Below are positions 1 to 7,118 of a DNA stretch of 15,476 nt, one piece after another (within the stretch, counting starts at the first letter, position 1; each line of letters starts with the position of its first letter). The notes beneath the pieces are model-generated. The model saw only the letters and a program-made list of their open reading frames with translations. It was not told the DNA's origin and did no database searches. The DNA is taken from contig JAADYY010000622.1 in the NCBI GenBank assembly GCA_010092805.1, forward strand, positions 1 through 15,476. The letters run 5' to 3'. This DNA is from Chloroflexota bacterium (GTDB lineage Bacteria; Chloroflexota; Anaerolineae; Aggregatilineales; Phototrophicaceae). A program made the position numbers and the translations under genes.

Positions 1-1
1 T

Positions 2-2782
2 CACGAGTTGAAGATCATCCACGATATGGGCTTCGAGACTTACTTCCTGATCGTGTGGGATCTGTGTGAGTTTGCCCGCAGCGCCGATATTTGGTGGAAT
101 GTGCGTGGGTCGGGCGCGGGCAGTATCGCCGCCTACTGCCTGGGGATCACCAACATTGACCCGATCCAGAACAATCTGCTGTTCGAGCGGTTCCTCAACC
201 CAGGCCGTGTGAGTATGCCCGATATTGACCTCGACTATCCAGACGATCAGCGCGCACAGATGATCGCGTACACAGCGCGCAAATACGGTGAGGATAAAGT
301 CGCGGCGATCATCACGTTTGGGACGATGGGCGCGAAAGCGGCGGTGCGCGATGTGGGCCGTGCGCTCAATGTGGAAGCGGATCTGGTCCATCAAGCTGCC
401 CGCCTGATCCCGACCGAGCCGAAACCGAAGCCAGTCAAGACGTATGTCGAAGACAACCCGGAACTGAAGAAGCTGGTCAGCGAGCACGCCGCGCTCCAGC
501 GCATCGTCGAGACGGCGGCGCTGCTGCAAGGCATCAGCCGCCACGCTTCGACCCATGCAGCGGGCGTGATCGTCGCGGATAAGCCGCTGGTCGAATACAT
601 TCCGCTGCACCGGCAGACGAGCAATGACGAAAATGTGCCCATCCATCAGGTGACGCAGTTCCCGATGGAAACCTGCGAGTCGATTGGGCTGCTCAAGGTC
701 GATTTTCTGGGCCTTTCGACGCTGACGATCATGCGCCGCGCCTGCGAACTGATCGAGCGGCATCACGGCATCAAGTACACGATGGAGAACATTCCGTATC
801 GGCCCAGCGGCGACCCTGCGCTGGATGCGATGCTGGAGCAGGCGTTCGGGCTGCTGGGGCGCGGCGAGACGGTTGGCGTGTTTCAGGTGGAAAGCAGCGG
901 TATGCAGCAGACTCTGCGCGAGATGCAGCCGCACCAATTTGAGCACATCATCGCCGCGATTGCGCTCTATCGCCCCGGCCCGATGGAAAATATCCCCACG
1001 TTCAACGCCCGGCTGCACGGCAAGGAACCGCCCGAATATCTGCACGATGATCTGAAGCCGATTCTCGCCGAGACGTTCGGGATTCCAGTCTACCAGGAAC
1101 AGATCATGCAGATTGCCGGGGAACTATTCGGTTACTCGCTGGGCGATGCCGACCTGATGCGCCGTGCGGTGTCGAAGAAGAAGGCCGACGCGCTGCAAAA
1201 GCATCGGGCCATCTTCATGGAGCGGGGGCCGGAAAACGGTGTCAGCGCCGAAGTGGCTTCCCAGATCTTCGACAATATCGAGCGCTTCGCCAATTACGGC
1301 TTCAACAAGAGCCACGCCTCCGATTATGCCGTGATCACCGTGCAGACGGCGTTCCTGAAAACGCATTATCCCGAAGAATACATGGCGGCGCTGCTTTCGG
1401 TGTACTTCGATGACGCCGACCGCGTCACGACGCTGTTGGGCGAGTGTAAACGCCTCGGCATCGACATTTTGCCACCGAACATCAACCACAGTCAGCTTGA
1501 TTTCGACATCCAGACACACGATGACGGCAAGCGCGCGATCCGCTTTGGACTCGCGGCGATCAAAAACGCCGGGATCGGCGCACTCCAGCACTTGATCGAC
1601 GAGCGCGACGCCAACGGCCCCTTCGCTGATCTGACGAATTTGTGCCAGCGCGTTGATCTGCGGCATGTGGGCAAGCGTGCGATGGAAAGCTTGATCAAGG
1701 TGGGTGCGCTCAGCGATCTCAGCGACAACCGCAATCAGTTGATCGCTGCCCTTGACCGGATCGTGACGACCAGCATCCAATACTTCAAGGATCAAGCGGT
1801 GGGGCAGATGGGCCTGTTTGGTGACGCGACCGCCAGCGGCGGCACGACTGATCTGCTGGATAATCTGCCGCCCGCGGAGGAAGTATCTCAGCGTGACGTG
1901 CTCAACTGGGAAAAGGAATTGCTCGGCCTGTATGTTTCCAGTCACCCGGTCGACCCGCTGCTGGAACAGGCGAAAGGGGCACACATCATCACCACCGCTG
2001 ATCTCAGCGAGGCGGGGCCGAGTATGCAGGATCGCGGAATCACCAATTTCGCCGGGCTGATCGCATCAGTGCGCCGGATCTTCACCAAAAACAAAGATAT
2101 GATGGGCATCCTGCAACTCGAAGACCGCTACGGCAGCATCGAAGTGGTGCTGTTCCCGCGCACGTGGAACGCACACAGCGAGCTGGCCGTTGAGGGTGAA
2201 GTGGTCGTGGTCGCGGGCAAGTTTGATCTGTCGCGCGGCGACCCGCAGATCATCTGTGACAGCCTCGCCAAAGAAATGACATTAACGCGCTCGGCGGAGC
2301 AACCCGCTGAGGTCATTGACGATGTTCAGCCGGAGGATTATTGGCCGGAAGAAACGCCCGCACCGCGCCCAAGCTTCGGCGCGGCGAATGGCAGCCCAAA
2401 TCAAGATGGGGGCTGGCAGGGGCCGATTGACGCCGATGAGACGCCCCCGCCGCCCGAAGATCTATTTGAAGCGGTGCCGCCTGCCGCCAACGGGGCTTCC
2501 GCACCGCCAACCGCCAGCCGCTGCTTGCAGATCAAGTTTATCCGCAGCGACGACGATGACCGCGACAATTTCCGCTTCGAGAAGCTGCTGGGGATGCTCG
2601 ATGCACGCCCCGGCGAGGATCGGGTCGAAATCACGCTGATCGAGCAGGGTGCGGTGACGCATGTGATGGACTTCGGCGATCAACTGCGGGTGCGCTACAC
2701 AGATGCGTTGGTCGGTGAGCTTGCTGCCGTGAGTGGCATCGAAATTGTGCCTGAGTCTGGCGTTTATCAAACGGAAGGCTAA
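2..2782 (+). CDS. dnaE: DNA polymerase III alpha subunit, 5'-truncated by window edge
   Basis: Replicative DNA polymerase (family C) that extends the DNA chain in the replisome. The reading frame is open from base 2, and the N-terminal PHP domain lies outside the window. The visible part starts just before the palm motif RGSGAGS. The two metal-binding aspartates of the PDIDLD motif are at 221-223 and 227-229 (E. coli D401/D403), and the third, in KVDFLGL, is at 701-703 (D555). Fingers (YGFNKSH) and the helix-hairpin-helix region (AIKNAGIG) follow. A clamp-binding pentapeptide QMGLF is at 1805-1819, and an OB-fold covers about 2040-2280. After it comes a Pro/Ala/acidic linker of about 70 residues (roughly 2296-2515), then a small C-terminal domain. 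No intein is seen. The motif reads NVRGSGAGS instead of the common PGRGS(A/G)AGS. pfkA follows after 48 bases, probably on the same transcript. The identification is secure. Confidence 0.97.
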   Translation, partial: HELKIIHDMGFETYFLIVWDLCEFARSADIWWNVRGSGAGSIAAYCLGITNIDPIQNNLLFERFLNPGRVSMPDIDLDYPDDQRAQMIAYTARKYGEDKVAAIITFGTMGAKAAVRDVGRALNVEADLVHQAARLIPTEPKPKPVKTYVEDNPELKKLVSEHAALQRIVETAALLQGISRHASTHAAGVIVADKPLVEYIPLHRQTSNDENVPIHQVTQFPMETCESIGLLKVDFLGLSTLTIMRRACELIERHHGIKYTMENIPYRPSGDPALDAMLEQAFGLLGRGETVGVFQVESSGMQQTLREMQPHQFEHIIAAIALYRPGPMENIPTFNARLHGKEPPEYLHDDLKPILAETFGIPVYQEQIMQIAGELFGYSLGDADLMRRAVSKKKADALQKHRAIFMERGPENGVSAEVASQIFDNIERFANYGFNKSHASDYAVITVQTAFLKTHYPEEYMAALLSVYFDDADRVTTLLGECKRLGIDILPPNINHSQLDFDIQTHDDGKRAIRFGLAAIKNAGIGALQHLIDERDANGPFADLTNLCQRVDLRHVGKRAMESLIKVGALSDLSDNRNQLIAALDRIVTTSIQYFKDQAVGQMGLFGDATASGGTTDLLDNLPPAEEVSQRDVLNWEKELLGLYVSSHPVDPLLEQAKGAHIITTADLSEAGPSMQDRGITNFAGLIASVRRIFTKNKDMMGILQLEDRYGSIEVVLFPRTWNAHSELAVEGEVVVVAGKFDLSRGDPQIICDSLAKEMTLTRSAEQPAEVIDDVQPEDYWPEETPAPRPSFGAANGSPNQDGGWQGPIDADETPPPPEDLFEAVPPAANGASAPPTASRCLQIKFIRSDDDDRDNFRFEKLLGMLDARPGEDRVEITLIEQGAVTHVMDFGDQLRVRYTDALVGELAAVSGIEIVPESGVYQTEG

Positions 2783-2830
2783 AATTGGAATCACGCAGCA
2801 GGCTTGGTGACAACAGGAGCGAAGATCCGT

Positions 2831-3802
2831 ATGAGACGTCGAATTGCGATCATGACCAGCGGCGGCGATGCCCCCGGCATGAACGCAGCCATCAGAGCAG
2901 TGGTACGGACGGGGCTGGAACATAATATCGAGGTCTACGGCATTCGCCAGGCATACACTGGGCTGCTAAACGGTGATTTTCAACACTTAACCAGTGTCGA
3001 GGTCAGCGGGATTTTGCAGCGCGGCGGCACCATCTTGCAAACGGCGCGGAATCAGGAATTTATGACGCCGCAGGGCCAGAAGCGCGGCTTGCGCCGTTTG
3101 AATGAAAAGGGCGTTGATGCGCTGATCGTCGTCGGTGGCAACGGCAGCCTGACCGGTGCGTTGGCGTTGCACAACCTCGGCTTTCAGGTCATCGGAATTC
3201 CCGGCAGCATCGACAACGATATTCACGGCACCGATATGAGCATCGGCGTCGATACCGCGCTCAATACGATCCTCGAAGCGCTGGATCGGCTGCGTGATAC
3301 GGCGTCGTCACATCAGCGCGCGTTTTTGATCGAGGTGATGGGGCGTAACAGCGGCTACCTGGCGCTGACGAGCAGCATCCTCGGCGGCGCGGAGCTCGTC
3401 ATCACCCCGGAGCGGCCCGTCTCGATGGAAGAGGTCGCTATGTCGCTGGAAGATGCCTACGTGCGCGGCAAATCGCACGCCATCGCCGTGATCGCAGAGG
3501 GCGCGCCGTACCGCGTGACCGAGCTGGAGGAATTTCTCAACAAGAATCCGAATATCGGCTTTGAAGTCCGCCTGACGATTCTGGGGCACACGCAGCGCGG
3601 CGGCAGCCCCACCGCCTTCGACCGGCTGCTGGCGACGCGGATGGGGGTAGCCGCCGTCAAAGGGATTGTCGATGAGCAGTCCGGCGTGATGACGGCGATG
3701 GTTGGGCGTGAAATCAAGATGATCCCGCTTGAGGACGCCGTCAGCAAGATTCGCAGCCTGAGCGAAGGCTACTTCGAGATGGCCCACTTCCTTTCGCGTT
3801 GA
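2831..3802 (+). CDS. pfkA: ATP-dependent 6-phosphofructokinase
   Basis: Cytoplasmic glycolytic enzyme that phosphorylates fructose 6-phosphate to the 1,6-bisphosphate. ATG at 2831 is chosen because AGGAG lies at 2815-2819 and the product then starts MRRRIAIMTSGGDAPGMN, as in the family; an in-frame TTG at 2804 is less likely. The 323 aa match the usual length of about 320. Visible sites are GGDAPGMN (11-18), R73, the PGSIDND loop with catalytic D128 and D130, R163, the MGR motif (170-172), E223, R247, and LGHTQRGGSP with H253 and R256. Gly105 and Gly125 sit where pyrophosphate-dependent enzymes carry Asp and Lys, so ATP is the expected donor. Effector-site residues of the E. coli enzyme (R22, R26, R155, K214 here) are kept. 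Oddities are Asn104 in place of the Mg-binding Asp (GGNGS instead of GGDGS) and Ser126 in place of Thr125. It follows dnaE by 48 bases, an arrangement related to the dnaE-acc-pfkA cluster of Bacillus. Confidence 0.95.
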   Translation: MRRRIAIMTSGGDAPGMNAAIRAVVRTGLEHNIEVYGIRQAYTGLLNGDFQHLTSVEVSGILQRGGTILQTARNQEFMTPQGQKRGLRRLNEKGVDALIVVGGNGSLTGALALHNLGFQVIGIPGSIDNDIHGTDMSIGVDTALNTILEALDRLRDTASSHQRAFLIEVMGRNSGYLALTSSILGGAELVITPERPVSMEEVAMSLEDAYVRGKSHAIAVIAEGAPYRVTELEEFLNKNPNIGFEVRLTILGHTQRGGSPTAFDRLLATRMGVAAVKGIVDEQSGVMTAMVGREIKMIPLEDAVSKIRSLSEGYFEMAHFLSR

Positions 3803-3831
3803 TTCACGCTGATCGCACTGATCGTCACGCT
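3803..3831. repeat. short near-tandem 9-bp repeat at a convergent gene junction
   Basis: The 22-base gap between the pfkA stop and the minus-strand deacylase stop contains CTGATCG at 3809-3815 and again at 3818-3824, a 9-base period. It is flanked by TCACGCT at 3804-3810 and 3825-3831. I see no stem-loop followed by a T-run, so no intrinsic terminator serves either gene. It may be a chance remnant or one copy of a degenerate CGCTGAT-type intergenic repeat. Confidence 0.35.
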
Positions 3832-4307
3832 TCTGCCGGGGCGCTGACGCTGGCGATCCGCGCCCGCACCACACGGATCAGGGCGGTCACGGGCACGCGC
3901 AGGTCAATACCGCGCTGGCCGCCGCTGATCAGAATATGTTCGTGTTGCGTGGCTGGCTCGTCGAGGACGACGGGCCAGTTTTTTTGCGTCAGCGCCAGCG
4001 CGCTGATCCCGCCGACTTTCAGCCCGGTGAGCGCTTCCGCTTCGTCGTGCGTCGCCATCTTGAGCTTCTTCGCGCCGACGCTGGCCGCCAACAGTTTGAG
4101 ATCCAGCCGTCGATCTGATGCGATCAGCACCAGGATCGGTTTGCCGCCGTCCGGTTGGGTGACCAGCGTTTTGTAGACGAGTTCCGGCGGCACACCCAAG
4201 ACCTCCGCGATCCGTTCGGCGTCACGCAGATCATCGGGGTATTCGACGACTTCATAGGGAACTTTGTGCTGCTCCAGCAGCCGCATCGAGTTGAGTTTGG
4301 TCGCCAT
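3825..4307 (-). CDS. YbaK/EbsC family aminoacyl-tRNA deacylase (Cys-tRNA(Pro)-type)
   Basis: A 160-aa free-standing trans-editing domain that resembles E. coli YbaK along its length. Family members hydrolyse mischarged aminoacyl-tRNAs, classically Cys-tRNA(Pro), in the cytoplasm. The sequence shows VYKTL with the essential lysine at K46, the same number as in YbaK, then LDLKLLAASVGAKKLKMA (68-85), the TGLKVGGIS loop (94-102) and SGGQRGIDL (128-136). The residue after GGIS is Ala, where YbaK has Pro, so exact substrate specificity is uncertain within the YbaK/ProXp/EbsC superfamily. ATG at 4307 is preferred. An in-frame TTG at 4334 would add nine residues without a clear ribosome site. It is last in a minus-strand run, 37 bases after the dehydrogenase stop, and converges on pfkA. 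Confidence 0.9.
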   Translation of the reverse strand: MATKLNSMRLLEQHKVPYEVVEYPDDLRDAERIAEVLGVPPELVYKTLVTQPDGGKPILVLIASDRRLDLKLLAASVGAKKLKMATHDEAEALTGLKVGGISALALTQKNWPVVLDEPATQHEHILISGGQRGIDLRVPVTALIRVVRARIASVSAPAEA

Positions 4308-4344
4308 CCGTTCGATCTTTCGCTGTGTGGGCAATTCGTTGTGC

Positions 4345-5127
4345 TCAGCGGTACTGCCGCTGCGCCTGCCGCGCGATCATATCTGGGGCGATGACGCTGG
4401 CCCAGAGGATCAAACGGTCGAAGAGGCGCAGCACCACCGTCCGCTGCCGGCGATCCACCGCACGCAGGATCGCCGCGGCCACACGATCTGCCGTCATATT
4501 CGGCAGGCGTGGGGCGCGTGTGGCATGACCCGTTTGGCCGAGGCGCTTAGCGCTGAATTCGGTGGCCGTGCGCCCAATGAGCATTTCTGTCACCGCGATT
4601 CCATCTGCCGCCAGCTCAAAACGTAGTGCTCGCCCGATGCTGCTCACGAACGCTTTGCTGGCGCTGTAAGCGGCGGCATAAGGCGCGGTGAGCCGGGCCG
4701 AGACCGATGAGATCAGCACAATCTGACCGTGTGTTTGGCGCAGCGCTGGCACCGCCGCACGGATGCTGTGCAGCACGCCGTCAATGTTGGTGCGCAGCAG
4801 CGTTTCGAGGTCGTCCCAGGCAGCGTCGCACAGGTCGCCGCGCTGCCCGACCCCGGCATTTGCGATCAGCACATCCAGCCGACCAAAACGGGCCACCGCT
4901 TGATCGACGGCAGATTGCAGCGCCGCCGGGTCGCGCACATCGGCAGCCATCGTCAGGATCTCGCCGTGTGGCTCTGGCAGCGTCGCGATCACGGTCGTCA
5001 ACTCCGCCAGACGCTCGGCGCGGCGGGCCAGCGCCACCACATGATCGCCCCGGCTGGCGAACGCGACCGCCGCCGCGTAGCCGATGCCGCTGGATGCGCC
5101 TGTGATCAGGATGACTTTGGCCGTCAC
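4345..5127 (-). CDS. classical short-chain dehydrogenase/reductase (SDR), substrate unknown
   Basis: A 260-aa NAD(P)-dependent oxidoreductase with a complete classical SDR signature: the Rossmann motif TGASSGIG (9-16), DVRD (63-66), NAG (90-92), Asn114, catalytic Ser141, and Tyr154/Lys158 in YSASK. Arginines at 35-36 after beta-2 suggest NADP(H) preference (inference). The C-terminus carries a hydrophobic stretch (about 240-253, RLILWASVIAP) that could dock on a membrane or form part of the substrate lid. The start is GTG at 5127, only 16 bases after the mutase stop, so the two are very probably co-transcribed. No substrate can be assigned from sequence. Proximity to an acyl-CoA mutase does not by itself make it a hydroxyacyl-CoA dehydrogenase. 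Confidence 0.9.
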   Translation of the reverse strand: MTAKVILITGASSGIGYAAAVAFASRGDHVVALARRAERLAELTTVIATLPEPHGEILTMAADVRDPAALQSAVDQAVARFGRLDVLIANAGVGQRGDLCDAAWDDLETLLRTNIDGVLHSIRAAVPALRQTHGQIVLISSVSARLTAPYAAAYSASKAFVSSIGRALRFELAADGIAVTEMLIGRTATEFSAKRLGQTGHATRAPRLPNMTADRVAAAILRAVDRRQRTVVLRLFDRLILWASVIAPDMIARQAQRQYR

Positions 5128-5143
5128 CGGCTCAAATCCGTCA

Positions 5144-6826
5144 TCAGATGTGCGCCGGTTCTTGGTAGACGCCGAACACCTCGCGCATCACATCAATGAT
5201 CTCGCCGAGGGTGGCGTCCGCCTTCGCCGCCGCGATGATCGCGGGCATGGTGTTCTCGTGGCCTTCACACGCCGTGCGCAGCCGCGACAGCGCCACCTGC
5301 ACCGCGTCGTTGTCCCGCTCCAGGCGAAGCTGCTTGAGCCGCGCCACCTGACGCTCGTAGCCCTGTGGATCCATCGCCAAAATCGGGATCGTGATCGGCT
5401 CATCCGTGACGTAGTCGTTCACGCCGACAATCGTGCGCTGTTTGGTATCGACCTCGCGCTGATGGCGGTAGCTGGCTTCAGCGATTTCAGTCTGGAAGAA
5501 CCCGGCTTCGAGCGCGGGCAGCACCCCGCCCAACGCCTCGATCTGCCGGAAGTAGTCATACACGGCGGTTTCCGTCTCGTTGGTCAGCGCTTCGACGAAG
5601 TAGCTGCCCCCCAGCGGATCAAGCGTATTGGTGACGCCCGTCTCCTCAGCGATGATCTGCTGAGTGCGCAGCGCCAGCGTGACGGCGTGCTCGCTGGGCA
5701 GGGCGAGCGCTTCATCCATGCTGTTGGTGTGCAGCGACTGCGTGCCGCCGAGCACCGCCGCCAACGCCTGAATTGCGACGCGGACGAGGTTGATCTCTGG
5801 CTGCTGCGCCGTCAAGCTGACCCCGGCGGTTTGTGTGTGGAAGCGCAGCAACCACGAACGCGGGTCGCGCGCGCCGAAGGTATCGCGCAGCTCGCGTGCC
5901 CAGATGCGGCGGGCGGCACGCAGCTTGGCGATCTCCTCGAAGAAGTCGTTGTGGATGTTGAAGAAGAAGCTGATGCGCGGCGCAAAGTCGTCAATATCCA
6001 GGCCGCGTTCCAGCGCCCAGCGCACATATTCGAGGCCGTCAGCGAGTGTAAACGCTAATTCCTGCACGGCGGTGCTGCCCGCCTCGCGGATGTGATAGCC
6101 GCTCACGCTGATCGTGTTCCACTGCGGCATGTGCTGGGTCGCAAACTCAATGGTGTCGGTCACCAGCCGCATCGATGGTTCCGGCGGGAAGATGAATTCC
6201 TTCTGGGCGATGTACTCCTTGAGGATGTCGTTTTGCAGCGTGCCCCGCAGTCGATCCATTGGGACGCCCTGCTTTTCCGCCGCCGCGATGTAAAACGCCC
6301 AGATCACCGGGGCCGGGCTGTTGATCGTCATGCTCGTCGAGACCTGATCGAGCGGAATGCCGTCGAAGAGGATCTCCATATCGCGCAGCGAACTGATCGC
6401 CACGCCGCAGTTGCCAAACTCGCCGAGCGCTTCCGGCGCGTCGGTGTCATAGCCCATCAGCGTCGGCAGATCAAACGCCACAGATAACCCGTTGTTGCCC
6501 TGATCAAGCAGGTAACGATAGCGCGTGTTGGTCTCTTCGGCGGTGCCAAACCCGGCGAACATGCGCATCGTCCACAACTTGCCACGATAGCCCGTTGCAT
6601 GGATGCCGCGCGTGTACGGGTATTCGCCCGGCAGCCCCAGATCGCGCTGATGATCCAGATCTTCGACATCGAGCGGCGTGTACACCCGTTTGATCGGCAC
6701 GCTCGACTGGGTGATGAATTCGCGTTGGCGCTCTGGTTTGCGCTCTAGCGCCGCGTCGAGGGTGGTGGCGTTCCACCGCTCAAACTCGGCGGCCAACGCT
6801 TCAATGGTCTGACGATCAAAAGCCAT
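5144..6826 (-). CDS. coenzyme-B12 acyl-CoA mutase large subunit, isobutyryl-CoA mutase-like
   Basis: Substrate-binding TIM-barrel subunit of a heteromeric adenosylcobalamin mutase that rearranges the carbon skeleton of acyl-CoA thioesters. At 560 aa it ends at GVYQEPAHI and has no B12-binding domain (no DxHxxG), so a separate small subunit is needed; none is in the window. Conserved active-site residues are Gln198, Tyr244 and His245 (SGYHIREAG), plus LSVAFDLPT (114-122). An automatic label would be methylmalonyl-CoA mutase. However, Phe90 (RMFAGF) stands where that enzyme has Tyr89, and Gln208 (KEYIAQKE) where it has Arg207. That pair is the isobutyryl-CoA mutase pattern. Ala117 rules against 2-hydroxyisobutyryl-CoA mutase, which has Asp there. 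The ATG at 6826 has GAGGAAA just upstream (6831-6837). It is first in a probable operon with the SDR and the deacylase. Family is certain; substrate assignment is inference from three residues. Confidence 0.93.
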   Translation of the reverse strand: MAFDRQTIEALAAEFERWNATTLDAALERKPERQREFITQSSVPIKRVYTPLDVEDLDHQRDLGLPGEYPYTRGIHATGYRGKLWTMRMFAGFGTAEETNTRYRYLLDQGNNGLSVAFDLPTLMGYDTDAPEALGEFGNCGVAISSLRDMEILFDGIPLDQVSTSMTINSPAPVIWAFYIAAAEKQGVPMDRLRGTLQNDILKEYIAQKEFIFPPEPSMRLVTDTIEFATQHMPQWNTISVSGYHIREAGSTAVQELAFTLADGLEYVRWALERGLDIDDFAPRISFFFNIHNDFFEEIAKLRAARRIWARELRDTFGARDPRSWLLRFHTQTAGVSLTAQQPEINLVRVAIQALAAVLGGTQSLHTNSMDEALALPSEHAVTLALRTQQIIAEETGVTNTLDPLGGSYFVEALTNETETAVYDYFRQIEALGGVLPALEAGFFQTEIAEASYRHQREVDTKQRTIVGVNDYVTDEPITIPILAMDPQGYERQVARLKQLRLERDNDAVQVALSRLRTACEGHENTMPAIIAAAKADATLGEIIDVMREVFGVYQEPAHI

Positions 6827-7118
6827 TGGGTTTCCTCACATTCGTCAAAAATAGACATCTGTTAGCAAATCAACGCGAAGTGCCGCCGCAATTTTCGTGC
6901 AATCACCCCCAATTTGGGAGGGCGCATAACGCTCGATGACGTGTATAGTGATGTTTGGCGGCCTTTCCAATGTTTATTTGCCTATTATAACATTCGGCTT
7001 ACACGGCGTAGACAATGTTTAGCGACCTATCATCGGGAAGCCCGTGACAAACCCGCACACATCCACCCCATAAGGATGTACCATAGGAATAGACCGACCC
7101 GGAGCGAAGGATAACCGA
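6827..7118. other. divergent intergenic region with likely promoters for both flanks
   Basis: 292 bases between divergently transcribed genes, locally AT-richer than the coding DNA. A TATAAC hexamer at 6986-6991 and a TATAGT at 6944-6949 could be plus-strand -10 elements, but neither has a convincing -35. The plus-strand leader holds two small hairpins: CGGG/CCCG (7034-7037 with 7041-7044) and ACATCC/GGATGT (7059-7064 with 7074-7079, 9-base loop). A CCCAA/TTGGG inverted repeat sits at 6908-6918. No open frame, RNA gene or recognisable riboswitch core is seen; in particular I see no cobalamin riboswitch in front of the B12-enzyme gene. Confidence 0.5.

Noticed and set aside
1124..1984. 286-codon open frame on the minus strand inside dnaE
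   Set aside because: It is antisense to well-conserved DnaE sequence, has no family resemblance and no start context.
2831..3802. Pyrophosphate-dependent phosphofructokinase
   Set aside because: Gly105 and Gly125 are the ATP-type residues; pyrophosphate enzymes have Asp and Lys there.
5084..6058. 324-codon plus-strand open frame opposite the mutase
   Set aside because: Low-complexity Arg/His/Asp composition, opposite a conserved enzyme; a shadow frame.
5144..6826. 2-hydroxyisobutyryl-CoA mutase identity
   Set aside because: That enzyme has Ile at residue 90 and Asp at 117; here they are Phe and Ala.
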